NCBI GenBank assembly: GCA_009103225.1
Contig: RHPI01002503.1
Location: 267,008 to 302,178 of the forward strand
DNA length: 35,171 bases
From: Chlorokybus atmophyticus
Taxonomy: Eukaryota; Streptophyta; Chlorokybophyceae; Chlorokybales; Chlorokybaceae
Direction: 5' to 3'
The notes beneath the pieces are model-generated. The model made no database searches. It was not told where the DNA came from and saw only the letters and a program-made list of their open reading frames with translations. Every line of letters starts with the position of its first letter. Within the stretch, counting starts at the first letter, position 1. Below, in pieces: positions 1-11,498 of the stretch. Both the position numbers and the translations under genes were made by a program.

Positions 1-990
1 GGGGGGACGCTATAGGGTTGAGGGGACTGTGACGAGGGCAGCACAGTCATCGTCCAGCAACGTCATCTGCCTCCGATGACGTATTCAAGCTGACCACTGA
101 CTCAACGGCATTGAGTCATTGGCATTGACGCGCTTGGGTCGCGCTGGTAATAGCAACCTGTAGATGACTGCCGAGCAGTGGCGCTGTTTCGGCTGTTGAC
201 CATGTTTAATGACGCAGTAACTATAGCGTGTATTCAATTAGCATTAAATGGTAGAGTGGATAGTTTGAACAAGGGTGAGTAGTGGCGGTATGTCTTTGGG
301 GTATAGGGCATGCCAAAAACGCGGCCGTTTTAACCACTAACTGTGCTGCAATTGCACCGAATCCCTAGCGATTTTGGGTCGCCGTTGGTAAGCAGTTGCC
401 GCTGAGATAGTTTTCAGCATCTTTTACGCATCCCTGCAATGATTGGCCATTTCGCTGCCTTTTTCAGCAACGGCTGTTGTCACCGTTGCGATACCATTAG
501 ATCAATCTCAAGCGTGACCAAATGGTGGCTTAACAATGCGATATTTCGTTTGATTGAATCTTAACGTAAAGGTGATTTAGCTTAGCATCATCTTGATGGT
601 TGTAACCTCGGCATTACTTATTGAATATCGTAGCACGTATCGTGGCGTGAACGTTACGTTGATTACTAAGTTCCTTAAACCTTAAAACACTTCACTGCAG
701 GTTGCTAACCATATTGCACCATATTGCACCATATGTATTCATATCGCAACATATTGCAACACACCAAAGATATTGTGCATGTAGATTTGCATCAGTGCAC
801 GCCCTAATTGCTGGACTGTGCCGAGATGGTTCTTTTGGATGGCGACAAATGCCAGGGCGGTTGATATGTTCCAGTTGGTATCAGGGTTAGGGTTAGCAAC
901 AACTTTCGTCATCCGCTATGACTTACGAGCAACACTGCGATTTGTCTCAGCATTGCGAATTGTGGGACGCCTGCGATGATATGCTTTCCT
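1..990. other. Left flank without recognisable gene
   Basis: No open frame here resembles a protein family I know. The stretch starts with a G run that may be an assembly end. Two TTAGGG-like units occur at 883-896, too few to call a telomere. Short reiterations of a CATATTGCACC-like word occur at 708-765 and resemble the repeat vocabulary seen again at 28858-29110. Confidence 0.6.
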
Positions 991-1493
991 GTTGGTAAGA
1001 TGCACAACGAAAGTTTGTCACACGAATGCAATGCTGTTTCTTTGTGCGGGCATGTACAGTTTTACTCTCCTGCTGCTACTTATCGTCCAATGTATCGACA
1101 ATCATTACCCACTGTTGCACCATATGATTTGGCTAATGTCTTTATGTCCCATTAGACCAAGTGTGATAGTGAATACTACCAATGCCATCGATGTAGTTAC
1201 GGGTCGGAGCGTTCCAGTTACATTGTGTTACACAGCGCAGTGTACATTTGCAAGTTGTTGGAGGCACATCTCATGGTAGTGCAGATGTTGTCCCTTGTCA
1301 ACACGTCCATGGCGCTTTGCGACTTATGTAATTCATACAGTTTCACTTCTGGCCAAGTTCAGCAGTTGAATATGATTAACGGTCCGTTTGAAACTTGGGA
1401 TGAGTTTACACATCAGAACCAACGTGCCATCTTGTTGCTGAAGTTGTTGAGCGAGCTATTATTGTCAACACTCTTGTTTAGTAATATTAGACC

Positions 1494-1922
1494 TTGGCAG
1501 AACAACCATTTGGTTTTAACGGCATTCCCACTGTCGGTTCATCTACTATTCGTAGCATTGTGTCTCGTGCACAGAATCGCAATCCTTTAAACGTTGGTGG
1601 TGAATCAGCATACACATACGTTTTAACCACTTTGTTGCCATTTCCTTCGCGCAGCACAGTTGAAGTCACAGTGGACACCATGTTGCGCGTTGGATATATG
1701 TCGCTGCGTGAGCCTTGTGTTCATCTTCTAATACACATGGATACAGGTGGTGCGTACAACATTCCTGGTTTAAATGTTGAGTCTGCTCTGTTCTCCATGT
1801 TGTTTCCGCACAATCATGGGTTCTTTGATGGTAACGTGTATAGCAGACTGTCAGATTATATCAAGTTCCGTCTTACACAATCGTTCTCAATTTCACATTG
1901 TACAAGCCTTAATTGCTGTTGA
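1494..1922 (+). pseudogene. Helitron helicase-like N-terminal region
   Basis: The frame carries a segment resembling the Helitron_like_N region: YNIPGLNVESALFSMLFPHN followed by DYIKFRLTQSF, like the family pattern of a FP-LFP-G core followed by an arginine-rich YxxxRL stretch. Weak coding signal continues upstream in other frames (about 1225-1490, including an FSNIRP-like piece). After about 1885 the likely frame shifts by one, so the reading is broken before the HUH domain. I see no reliable start codon. It would be the amino-terminal part of the RepHel protein. Confidence 0.6.
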
Positions 1923-2058
1923 TGTACCAAATCCTTCAATCACTTCTCACAGTCAGAAAGTGCCGCGAAGTTGCTGTGAACGCTGATATTGAAAAGTTCC
2001 TCAACAACGACCTACTGCCACAATTAACGATACCATAAAAAACGCTGTAAAATTTTGT

Positions 2059-3203
2059 GTCCGTAATGACATCATTGGGTCTCCGAGTTGGCATCGACAA
2101 AAGTTGAGTGAGCTGCTGTGTCTAATTGAGCATTGGGGTATGCCTCATCTCTTTGTCACCATGATTGCAGATGAAGTGTCCGGTACCAAATTCCCTGAGA
2201 TCATAAATGTGCAGAATGTTCTCCACAATGTCTCCACGCAACTTAGCTGGCGTGTTGCCCCTGTGGAGTGCGCACGTTTGTTTCATCATCGATTTAGCAC
2301 CTTCTTTGAAGAATATATCATGCAAAAGGATATTCTTGGACGTGTGATGACTAAGTTATTAGGTATGAACACAACACCGTGGATCTTTGCATGCACATGC
2401 TATGTTGTGGGTACACCCCAATGATGTTGAACGGGTTTGCAGTGAAATCACTGCGTTTATCCCCGGGGATTTTGACCATGCAAATTAGCAAATAATTGTA
2501 CCAACCAATTCCAAACTGCGAGTCCTTTATGAATATGTTGTATGCAAGCAGATGCACAAATGTTCTGATGTTGGTAGTGGCCGCAGAGCATTTCACAACA
2601 AGTGCGACATGGGCTTTTCGTATCCCGGACAACCACATCGTCGACCTCAGTTCAACACAAAAACGCGCAGGTACAATTATTACAGACCACGCACTTGTGA
2701 TCGCAATGTTGTTCCCACACATCCAGTGTAGGGAGCTTATTGTAATGTGTTGCAAGTCACTGACAGTCATTGGAGCAAGTATTTAGTTAAGTACACAACT
2801 AAAATAGAACCTTGTGGCACTGTTGATGATACATTAGACACCAATGCACTCGGTTCGCAAGGATTGACTGTTAACGAATTGCGCATATTGAACACAATCT
2901 ACTTGTCCAAACCCATGCTCCAGCTGAAGCTGCCTTGATATATTTGGATATCCCATCATGCAAATGTCGTCCAATATTGATTAATGTAATATATGTTGAC
3001 ACGCGTTTGCCTAACAATCGTTCTCGTATAGTGAACAGTCGTGCACGGACAGTAATTGTGCATCCCATTCATCGTTATTGTGTCAGGCCTGACGAGGTAG
3101 AAAGAGTAACAATGTACAACTATTTGCGACAGTATATGCACCAAGATGGAGGCACTGTTCCACATAACACTGTGCGTACTTTAAGAGACAGACTGAATGC
3201 ATT
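2059..3203 (+). pseudogene. Helitron Rep (HUH endonuclease) domain
   Basis: HUH nucleases nick and rejoin single-stranded DNA during rolling-circle transposition. Diagnostic pieces occur in order: GSPSWHRQKL near 2077; FEEYIMQKDILGRV near 2310-2345; then, after a frame change, RGSLHAHAMLW with the two HUH histidines at 2390-2392 and 2396-2398. A zinc-binding-like KQMHKC region follows near 2550. The two-tyrosine motif WSKYLVKY has its tyrosines at 2780-2782 and 2792-2794. From about 2935 a third frame carries VIYVDTRLP and VHPIHRYCVRP, typical of the Rep tail. In the 2378-2938 frame the only stops are two TAGs (2486-2488, 2729-2731), with no TGA or TAA. The domain ends where element A inserted. 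Confidence 0.88.
3199..3203. repeat. Left target-site duplication of element A (GCATT)
   Basis: GCATT lies directly before the TG end of element A and recurs at 27098-27102 directly after its CA end. It marks the insertion point inside the Helitron coding region. Confidence 0.9.
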
Positions 3204-3873
3204 TGTGACGGTGCTCGTGCCTTGCTACCTGTGAGTTGGTCCAATCCACAACCCTCTCACCAAGGCACAGTATTCACACCGGAACCTTGTCCCCTCTGCC
3301 AAGCACACACACGCGCCCCGCCACTCGTGTACGCATGCGCATGCGCTCGAAGCTACACACTGACTTGTGTAGCGCCTTGGATCGTCACACAAGCAAGCAC
3401 ACACCAGTGGCCACACGCTAGCAACCCCTGCTAACCACCACCAAGCTTGCACACCAGAAACTAGGGAGCTAAAGGTTGTATTGCAAATTGTAGAATGTCA
3501 CTATACCTACCAGTCTGCACATGCTACTGTCTAGACGATTCTAGCGCTAGACGAATCTAGAAGCTAAGATATATATTGCAGAATCTTGTAGTACACTTCT
3601 AGACCTTTCCAACGCACCAAAGATCTCCTAATTTGCTGCTCATATGGTCAAGTTATACTACTTGGCGCCAGGCCCTTCCAGAAATCTGGTCGAGCCCTTC
3701 TCGACTGGCCCTCCGTTTTCTGGCACCTTCCGGACTGGTCTTGGGGCCCCGGTCGATATCCGCGGCAGACTCATAACTCGCCGATATCCGCCACAAGTCA
3801 TAAAAAACATGTACCTTACAAATAAGGCCTAAAACGGCCATGAAAATCACAAAATTTGGCCTTGACTGTTACA
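3204..3873 (-). repeat. LTR of element A (3' LTR in element orientation), intact
   Basis: The LTR is 670 bp, TGTGACGG...GTTACA on the plus strand. It matches 14481-14980 followed by 26924-27097 with a small number of differences, mostly C/T or G/A changes. It contains a cluster of TCTAG/CTAGA palindromes around 3531-3562 and an AT-rich TATA-like stretch near 3569-3577. Confidence 0.93.
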
Positions 3874-5536
3874 CTCCTCCCCCCCCAGGTGAGCTTCGTC
3901 CTCGAAGCTCGCGAGGTTGTCGTCGAGCAAGATAGGCACGCACAACGTCTTGAGCATTAGTCAAGTGTGCCTCTGGCTCCCAGGATGCTTCATGCAACGG
4001 ATAGCCCTTCCATTTCACTAAGAACTTGCGTACGCCATGCACAAACTTCTCACCAAGGATGTCTTCTACCTCCCACTCTGGTTTACCGTCCGTGCCAACT
4101 TCGGGGGGCGGCCTTTCTGGCGGTTGTCTTCGATATGCTTTCAGAAGGGAGACGTGAAAAACGGGGTGCACACGCATGGTGTCGGGTAGCTCCAGCTTGT
4201 ACGCCACGTCCGAGACAACTTTGCTGACCTTAAATGGTCCCAACCAGCGTTCATTCAGCTTGCAAACTCCCGTACGCACCTGTACGTGCTTCGCGGAGAG
4301 TAACACAATGTCGCCTTCTTGAAACGTGAGGTGTCGGCGATGCGCGTCCGCGTACTGCTTCTGCCGATTTTGTGCCACCAATAGCGCCTCCCTCGCTGCC
4401 TTATTTATGTCCGCGCACTTTGTACGGAAGTCATTGGTTGCCTCCACACGCACGTCATGTCGTCGCGGTGTCCATGCCGTCAATGGTGTCAATGGATGTT
4501 GCCCGTAGTTCATAAGGAAGGGAGTGACACCTGTGCTTGCATTGTGGTGGTTGTTGATCGCAAACTTCATCAACTCAAGCAGCTCCGCCCAATTGCCTTG
4601 TCGCGCGTTAACGTAGCAACGCAGCATGTCCTCAATCACACGGTTGGCCTGCTCCGTTTGCCCATCAGTTTGCGGGTGGAATGCCGTGCTAAACTTCAGT
4701 GTGGTACCAAGTGCACCATGCAGCGCCTCCCAAAACTTACTTGTAAAGCGCGGGTCGCGATCACTCACAATGCTTCGTGGTAATCCATGAGAGCGAAACA
4801 CATGCTTCACGAACAAGCGTGCTGCCTCCGGTGCCGTGCAAGACTCACTACACGGTGCCAAGCGTACCATTTTGCTGGTTTTGTCGACGAACACAAGTAT
4901 AGCGTCGTACCCTTCTTTTGTATTTGGTAGCCCCGTGATAAAGTCCATGGTAACTTGCTCCCACTTGGATAATGGCACAGGGAGAGGTTGCAGGTCCCCA
5001 CCTGGCTTTTGGTTGCTTGCCTTCACCCTTTGGCATGCGTCGCACAACGCCACGTAGTCGCGCACATCGCGATGCATCTCTCGCCAGTAAAAACGCTGTT
5101 TTAAGCTTGCCAAAGTCCTTTCCAACCCTTGGTGACCAGCAATGGGCACGTCATGAGCTTCCTTCAGCAACTTCACGCGGATATGCGCGATGTTGGGGAT
5201 GTACAAGCGCCCGTGGTGCCACAGCAGCCCGTCGCGCATTGACCAATGCCCACTTGTGTCCGTAGCTGCATTTTCCAGCTCTTGCAACACTTTCATACCC
5301 TCCGTGTCTTCACGAAGCACTTGTCGAATCTGGTCGGTCCACTCGGGCTGCACTTGAGCCAGGGCCTCAATTGCATTAAGCCGGCTCAGCGCGTCAGCAA
5401 CACCATTTGACGTATCGGGCTTGTACTTGATATCGAAGTCAAAAAGTTGAAAGAACTCAAGCCATCGAGCTTGTCTGCGACTCAGATGAGGTTGTGTTTG
5501 TAAGTACCTCAGTGGAGAGTGATCCGTCTCAAGCAC
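3869..5536 (-). CDS. Element A pol C-terminal part: RNase H end, integrase, chromodomain
   Basis: About 555 residues. It opens with the RNase H/connection signature LETDHSPLRYL and SRRQARWLEFF. A zinc-binding HHCC domain follows (HDVPIAGHQG...CDACQRVK). The DDE catalytic core shows MDFITGLP, SDRDPRF and HPQTDGQTEQAN; the last motif is intact here. The C-terminus is a chromodomain (WEVEDILGEKF, FLVKWKGYPLHEASWEPE), which in chromoviruses guides integration to histone marks. The stop codon TAA (3869-3871) is formed by the first LTR bases. This piece is in the same frame as the RT piece, separated only by a TAG (5540-5542) and a TAA (5567-5569), so both belong to one pol. Confidence 0.93.
   Translation of the reverse strand: MLETDHSPLRYLQTQPHLSRRQARWLEFFQLFDFDIKYKPDTSNGVADALSRLNAIEALAQVQPEWTDQIRQVLREDTEGMKVLQELENAATDTSGHWSMRDGLLWHHGRLYIPNIAHIRVKLLKEAHDVPIAGHQGLERTLASLKQRFYWREMHRDVRDYVALCDACQRVKASNQKPGGDLQPLPVPLSKWEQVTMDFITGLPNTKEGYDAILVFVDKTSKMVRLAPCSESCTAPEAARLFVKHVFRSHGLPRSIVSDRDPRFTSKFWEALHGALGTTLKFSTAFHPQTDGQTEQANRVIEDMLRCYVNARQGNWAELLELMKFAINNHHNASTGVTPFLMNYGQHPLTPLTAWTPRRHDVRVEATNDFRTKCADINKAAREALLVAQNRQKQYADAHRRHLTFQEGDIVLLSAKHVQVRTGVCKLNERWLGPFKVSKVVSDVAYKLELPDTMRVHPVFHVSLLKAYRRQPPERPPPEVGTDGKPEWEVEDILGEKFVHGVRKFLVKWKGYPLHEASWEPEAHLTNAQDVVRAYLARRQPRELRGRSSPGGGGV
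3874..3888 (-). promoter_or_regulatory. Polypurine tract of element A
   Basis: On the minus strand a G-rich purine run (CTGGGGGGGGAGGAG) ends immediately before the LTR that starts TGTAACAG. That is the expected position for the plus-strand primer. Confidence 0.8.
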
Positions 5537-5566
5537 GAACTATTTGCCTTCTAGAAAACAACGCCA

Positions 5567-6540
5567 TTATCGTAGTGCCATGACTTGCGCTAAAAGTTCC
5601 TTCTCGTGCACGGGGTAATTCAGCTCCGCACCACTCATCTTCTTGCTGTCGAATGCTACTGGTTGAAGGCCGTTGCCATGGTCTTGCTGCAAAACAGCTC
5701 CTACGGCTGTGTCGGACGCGTCGCAAGCCAAAGTAAATGTCTTTTCCATGTCGGGGTGAGCCAGGACTAGTGCCTTCGTCAGCGCCTTCTTCAACGCAGC
5801 AAATGCATGTTCCTCTGTTGCTGACCAGCTCCAAGGCTTTCCCTTCTTGAGTAAGGCAGTTAAGGGAGCAGCTATGCGCGAAAACCCTATGATAAACTTG
5901 CGATAATACCCCGCAAGGCCTAAAAAGGACATCACCTCCTTTACGCTGGTTTGGGAAGCCCACTCGCGCACCACCTGCACTTTGTTGGGGTCCGGCTTGA
6001 TGCCTTCATGCGACACGATGTGGCCTAGGTACTCCACCTCTCGAAGCAAGAATTTGCACTTTTGTAGCTGGGCGTACAACTTGTGTTCGCGCAAACGCTG
6101 CAACACGCGCCGTAGAAGTGCCACGTGCTCCTCCTTTGTTTTCGCGTACACCAAAATGTCGTCGAGGTACACGAGGATTCCCTTACCAATCAAGTCAGCA
6201 AAAACGCTGTTCATAAGCGTTTGAAATGTTGCCGGTGCATTCGTAAGTCCGAAGGACATGACCAACCACTCGTAGTGCCCATAACGTGTGTTAAATGCTG
6301 TTTTCTCCACATCCTCGGGCGCGATGCGGAATTGGTAATAACCTCCAGCAAGTTCAAGTGTTGTGAAGTATTGCGCACCTTGCAATTGCTCCAGCAACTC
6401 GTCGATACGTGGGAGTGGAAAGCAATTCCTCTTCGTGATGTTGTTGAGAGCTCGGTAGTCGACGCACATGCGCAAGCTCCCGTTTTTCTTTCGTACAAAC
6501 AAAATAGGTGCACCATAGGGGGACTTACTAGTTGACGCGA
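5567..6540 (-). pseudogene. Element A pol: reverse transcriptase and RNase H, N-terminally truncated
   Basis: RT motifs begin abruptly at SPYGAPILFVRKKNG, then [34 protein letters not shown] and the catalytic YLDD (6158-6169). RNase H follows with FTLACDASDTAVGAVLQQD and ELNYPVHEKELLAQV. The residues upstream in the same frame are an out-of-frame reading of the gag zinc-knuckle region, so protease and the first RT segment are deleted. Downstream, TAA (5567-5569) and TAG (5540-5542) interrupt the frame in the phrase ALR-stop-WRCFLEGK-stop-FVLETDH. Confidence 0.88.
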
Positions 6541-6740
6541 CGATCACGGCGAGGGTTGCCATCCAGTGTTGGCCTTTGCGTGCTTCGTTTGGGACATCCG
6601 TATGCCAAATGCTCCGTTGACCCACAGGCATAACACTTGCGCACACCTTTACCTCTTTCACCACGTCCACCGTGCTTCGCCTCAATTCCATGCGTGTGTA
6701 TGGCACCCACCTCCATTGGTGCAGGCCCAGAGTCAGCTCC
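6530..6740 (-). pseudogene. Element A gag C-terminal fragment with zinc knuckle
   Basis: A CCHC knuckle is visible (CYACGSTEHLAYGC), preceded by a basic, glycine-rich linker (KHGGRGERGKGVRKC). It continues the Gag that begins at 14386 and was split by insertion of element C at the ACCTC duplication. The frame ends soon after the knuckle, at the deletion junction that also removed protease. Confidence 0.82.
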
Positions 6741-6745
6741 ACCTC
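6741..6745. repeat. Left target-site duplication of element C (ACCTC)
   Basis: ACCTC precedes the TGTAACAG end of element C and recurs at 13617-13621 right after its TTACA end. Confidence 0.92.
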
Positions 6746-7082
6746 TGTAACAGTGTGCTACCTCCATGGAGGTTCCCCGCCCTTATTTAGGATTAAATAA
6801 GGGTCCCAACGGGATTATACAGCCTATTAAGCCATATTAGGGCCGTTAACTTATGTTAAGGCCCTAATGTAGTGTTACTTATCTGTAACACTGATATCGA
6901 CATGAGACATGAGTCTCATGTCGATATCAGCCGCATGGCGGCGCTGCTAACGCAGCGACCGCCATAGCCAGGGGATCTTCTGCTTCGGCACTTCCCCGTG
7001 GCGGCGGCGGCGTGGGCGTGGTGGCTGGTGGTGGTGTTGGGGTAGGGGATTAAAGGGAGGAGGGAGGCACCCCTCTCTTACA
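6746..7082 (+). repeat. 5' LTR of element C
   Basis: 337 bp, TGTAACAG...CTTACA. It contains a perfect 17-bp stem with a 6-nt loop at 6891-6930 (arms CTGATATCGACATGAGA and its complement). The partner LTR at 13273-13616 is closely similar. Confidence 0.93.
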
Positions 7083-7083
7083 T

Positions 7084-7099
7084 TGGTATCGAAGCGCGG
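7084..7099 (+). promoter_or_regulatory. Primer-binding site of element C
   Basis: TGGTATCGAAGCGCGG begins one base after the 5' LTR. It resembles the initiator tRNA-Met site TGGTATCAGAGC and differs from element A's site by a single base, so both elements probably use the same host tRNA. Confidence 0.75.
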
Positions 7100-7252
7100 G
7101 CGGCGAGGGGCTTGTGGGAGAGGCGGCGGCAGGCGGCAGCGACTGCGGCGGCAGGCGGCAGCACTAACCAGCGGCGGCAGGCGGCAGCGACTGCGGCGGC
7201 GGCAACTAGCAGCCGCTACCCACTAGGGTGGGTAGTGGTAGTTGTTAGCTAG

Positions 7253-7284
<32 letters not shown>

Positions 7285-7985
7285 ATAATAGTTATAATTG
7301 CTGCTGGTGCTTAGCCTAGCTTAGCCTGGTTTTGCTTGCCTTGCCCTGCCTTGCCTAGCCAGGCTTGTTAGCTTGCGTGAAGGGGAGGCGGCCACTTAGG
7401 CAGCCCCCCCCCCCCAGCATTGCATGCTCAGCACATCACTTGTAATCACATTATAATGTGATAACATACTGTGCTCGTGCTTATGTGCTTGCCACCACGT
7501 GGATTCGTGGTGGTGTAAAGGGTGTGAAATTGTATCACAAGTCCAACCCTTGTGAGGCAGTCCGGTGGCAACATCGGCTGCCGTTACCGCCAGTCAGTGC
7601 GGTGAGGCCGCCAGAGTCACTCTGTGCGGCCGATATCAAACTCACAACTCACAACTCGCTGATATCGGCCTGTAGGGTTGATTCAACGAGATTTTTGCAC
7701 CCTGTGTGTCAATTACAATTGTGGGTTGAGCTGAGTTGTACAAAGTGAAAACTTTGACAAGTTGTAACTTGTGAACCGCCGCGTGGATTCGCGTGCGGTT
7801 TGTTTTAACTTGAGTGTCTAGTTGAAAGGTGTGTGGAGAGCTCTTGTTTGAGCTGAATACTCCACGTTAAGCACTTGAAACTTGACGAGACAAAATCTAT
7901 GGATTTTGACACTTTTGCAGTGCACAACTTGGGTGTTTTGTGCACTTGCACACTTCTACTATTGACGGCTTGTATTCTTGGGCAG
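7100..7985 (+). other. Leader of element C with microsatellites
   Basis: This is an untranslated-looking leader of about 0.9 kb between primer site and gag. It holds GGCGGCAGGCGGCAG-type GC-rich reiterations (about 7120-7210), a GTT trinucleotide run (about 7252-7284), a C run (about 7407-7416), and an inverted GCCGATATC/GATATCGGC pair at about 7629-7670. Confidence 0.6.
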
Positions 7986-9357
7986 ATGTCTTACCAAGGA
8001 GGGGATGATGTGGAGAAGTCCACATCATATGAGCCATCGAGTGAAGAGGAAGTGAACTACTCTGATACGAGTGAAAGCTATAAGCTTACTGACAGTGAGA
8101 AGGAAGGAGCTAAGCAAGACATCGAAGCTTCTCCCAACCAGTCTTCTCAGAGTGCACCAGTGGACACTCACAGTGTCATTGGCGGGGCCATTGAGAAGTA
8201 TGCAGAAGAGCGTAAAGCTCTGCTTGCTGCCCACCCTCGGCTTCGTTAGGAAACGTGGGAAGCATGGGCGCAGACGGTTCGTGATGGCTATGAGACAAAC
8301 TTTGCCACACTCCCTCGTGCAACCAAGGAGATAATGATCCGCATGCTCGAACATGAGCTGACGAACAACATCCCGCCACTCGTGCGAGGTGATCCAAAGG
8401 TGGCAGCTATCATGGCCGTATACGATAAGCCGCTCCCTTACCAAGGCAAGTGAATGGCGTTTGAGGCTTTGGCCAACTTGGGAGTGGAAACCTCACAGCG
8501 TTGCAAGGATGTGTTCTGGTACTTGGGACCTAACTTGGAAGACAAGTTGACTGGCCGAGTGCAGTTGACGGCACGCCTCGATGCCATGCAGGCTGAGTTG
8601 GTGGCGCTGCGCCAACAGGTGGCAGGTGCTACTTCGGCAGCTGGGGCATCAGCAGGTCTGCCGGTGACAGCTCTGAACAAGCCTGAGAAGTTCAAGCCTA
8701 ACGGCAGCGTCAGCATTCATGACTGGGTGGTCACTGTCGAGAACTACTTGACGGCACTCAAGCGCTCGGTTAATGAGCACATTGCTGTTGCTGAGTTGCT
8801 CATGCCATCCGATGCTCTCGCCGAATGGGCAAGGCAGACAGAAGATGGTGCTGCCAAGACAGTGGAGGCACTTTTCCAGTTCCTGATGGAACGCTATGAT
8901 GGCATGGACCCGGCTACTCAGGCTCGCAACAAGCTCAGCAAGTTGCGCCAGAATGGTCGGGCGGCCTCAACCTATCTGCAGGATTTTTAGGCATTGGTGG
9001 GTCGTGCGAACAGCGGCCTCATGCCCATGGACAAGGCCGAGCAGTTTGAGTTGTACAAGCGCGGCTTGGATGCGCGTGTGCGTGATCAGCTGCAGTACAA
9101 CACAGCAACGGGACTTCCTTGGGTTCCAGAGGACTTGGCCAAGCTGCAGAAGCTGAGCGTGTACCTGTACAATGATGACACGACGGTGCAAGACAAGTCA
9201 CATGTGGCAGTTTCGGCCAAGCCGCCGGGGGTGGGAGGAAAGCGTTTCTCTCATCCGAGTGCACACCTGGCAAAGAAGGCGAAGACATTTGGTGCTTCTA
9301 CCAGTGGCGCACCTGCTGGTGGTAGCATGCCACATCGCAAAGAACTGCCCAACTAAG
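7986..9357 (+). pseudogene. Element C gag (three in-frame stops)
   Basis: The Gag-like frame starts best at ATG 7986 (MSYQGGDDVEK); an upstream ATG at 7899 is also in frame. It runs in a single frame through stops at TAG 8247-8249, TGA 8451-8453 and TAG 8988-8990. The capsid-like part carries KPEKFKPNGSVSIHDWVVTV, then EWARQTEDG and YLQDF-stop-ALVGR, a pattern typical of chromovirus Gag. Near 9330 a frame change is needed to continue into HIAKNCP, the second half of a CCHC knuckle whose first half is not visible. The 8988 stop sits where Gln is expected. Confidence 0.8.
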
Positions 9358-9396
9358 GGGAAGGGCAAGGGCAAGAAGGTCGAATAGGATTACGCC

Positions 9397-9918
9397 GTGA
9401 CTGATGTAGGAGTGGTTGATAACCAGTTGCTTGTACTAGTGGCAAACTGGTTTGATGAGCTGTCCCAAGTGCATGTAATGACGCATGCATGGCAAGCACA
9501 TAACAAATTGCCACTTTTTGATGTTGAAAAGGTGGAAGAGAATGCTTGTGTGTTGGTACATGTGGAGTTTAACATGCTTACCGATGTGTTGCACACTTTG
9601 ACCAAGTTGCAAAGTAAGCACAGAACCTTAAGTGTGGTAGTGATGGTGCCTAAATATCATGGCCCATGGTTAAAACACACTCGAGGGGGAACTGTGTTGA
9701 AGCAATTTAGCAAGCGTGAAACTGGGACAATGCGATTGTCAGCAATTTTACTCAACCCTCGCATTAGTCACGGACTCTTGGCAACATTTCAAGGACGGGT
9801 AGTACCTCTGTTGTGGACATTCAGTGGCACAATGGAAAGGGTAAATAGTTCGTTCTTGATTGACACTGGTGCAACACACAATTTCGTTGAGAACAATGGG
9901 TTGTGCGCAACAAGATAG
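9397..9918 (+). pseudogene. Element C protease region
   Basis: Retropepsin-like aspartic protease. The active-site motif FLIDTGATHNFV lies near 9852-9890. The frame then stops and the protease tail (VVLGQVW) continues in another frame at about 10060-10085, followed by the RT linker, so one indel lies near 9890-9905. The upstream part (about 9400-9840) is Gag-Pro linker of unknown function. Confidence 0.75.
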
Positions 9919-10835
9919 CGTGTAAACCCTCTGCATTTTCAGCTGCCGGTGCGGGGGGTGCGTTGCCAGTGAAAGGGGAAATACAAATGAAAATAAAGAT
10001 TGGTAATTATCATGCCACTCTTACTTTCATAGTGGTATCCATCGACATATCAGGTGTTGATGTGGTATTAGGACAGGTATGGCAGGAGAATGTCAAAATG
10101 ACATTGGATACTGGGGCACGCTTGTGCACATTAAAGAAAGGTCGTAAGCGTGTAACATTGTCTGTGAAAGGGTCACATAGCTCGAACCACAAGCAGCCCG
10201 ACCCAGCGCTACTCACTGCACTGCAAGTGAAACGTGCGTTGCGCAAAAACACACCGGCTCCTCTGGTACACTTGACGTCGTCGGACAACTTTGTGCCGGG
10301 AAATACAGAAGGTGTTGCAGACATCATTGAGAAATATCAAGATGTGTTCTCAGATGAGTTGCCAGGCTTACCTCCTGATCGAGGTGTCAGACACACAATA
10401 CCACTTATTCCTGATAGTGAGCCTCCGTTTCGGCCTATATATAGGCTGAGCCCCCAAGAAAGGGAAGAAATGGAAACTCAAATCAAAGAGTTATTGGAAA
10501 AGGGATTAATTGAACCCAGTTCTTCACCCTTTGGCGCGCCCATCTTGTTTGTGATGAAAAAGAATGGAAAGCTGCGCATGTGTGTGGATTACCGTGCTTT
10601 GAACAAGATCACGGTAAAGAATCGATACCCGTTGCCCCGGATTGATGATGTGTTTGATAAACTGTCGGGAAATGCGTACTTTAGTACGTTGGACTTGACA
10701 AGTGGGTATCATCAAATCCGGATTCATCCTTCTGATGTTTACAAAACAGCATTTAGAACACCTTCAGGCCAGTATCATTACAAAGTGTTACCTTTTGGAT
10801 TGACTAATGCGCCTGCAGTGTTTCAGAAGGAATGA
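9903..10835 (+). pseudogene. Element C pol: protease tail and RT N-terminal half
   Basis: RT leader [20 protein letters not shown], then [55 protein letters not shown] and [11 protein letters not shown]. The frame ends at 10835 through an indel at about 10828-10832; RT continues one frame over with [19 protein letters not shown]. Confidence 0.88.
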
Positions 10836-11473
10836 ATAAGATTTTTGGTGGCATACTTGGCAAGTATGTTATGGTTTACTTGGATGACATCATTGTCTTT
10901 AGTGAAACCAAGGAAGAGCATAAGCCGCACTTGAAAACAGTGTTCGCCTTGCTGCGTACACATCGCTTGTTTGCCAACTTGTCAAAGTCTGACTTTTGCA
11001 AGACAGAGTTGCCATTCTTAAGGCATATTGTGAGTGGTGCGGGTGTAAAACCTGACCCTCGCAAAGTGCAAATGGTAAAAGATTGGCCTCAACCTAAGAA
11101 TATCCATCAATTGCGATCATTCTTGGGGTTGGCAAACTACTTTCGCAAGTTTATGATGGGGTACTCTACAGTTGTGGTGCCTTTGACAAAACTATTACGA
11201 AAAGATGCCCCATTCTCTTGGACAGCAACACAAGAAGCTGCTATGCAACAAGTGAAGCTGGCTTTGACTTCGGCACCAGTATTGGCATTGCCAAATTGGG
11301 ATAAACACTTCACTGTGATTTGCGATGCCTCCACCCTTGGGTGTGGTGCAGTATTGCTACAGGATGGCCGACCATGTGCTTATGAGAGTAGGAAATTCAT
11401 CCCAGCAGAGGTGAACTACACTACCACTGAGCAAGAATTGCTTGGTATAGTGCATGCTCTTGAAACATGGTGA
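10832..11473 (+). pseudogene. Element C pol: RT C-terminal half and RNase H
   Basis: Carries the RT catalytic YLDD at 10877-10888, the thumb/connection FLGLANYFRKF, and RNase H motifs FTVICDASTLGCGAVLLQD and EVNYTTTEQELLG. It ends at TGA 11471-11473, where Arg would be expected in the ETW-R-CY motif. A small deletion changes frame before the following segment. Confidence 0.88.
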
Positions 11474-11498
11474 TGTTATGGAGGGAGTTTAGTTCACA

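Noticed and set aside
883-896. Two TTAGGG units suggesting a telomere
   Set aside because: Only two units, not at the sequence end, with ordinary sequence on both sides.
3222-3452. Small ORFs repeated at 3222-3452 and 14492-14729 as genes
   Set aside because: They lie inside the two LTR copies of element A and have no coding character.
7252-7284. GTT run as a CRISPR-like or satellite array
   Set aside because: A simple trinucleotide microsatellite in a retrotransposon leader, with no spacer structure.
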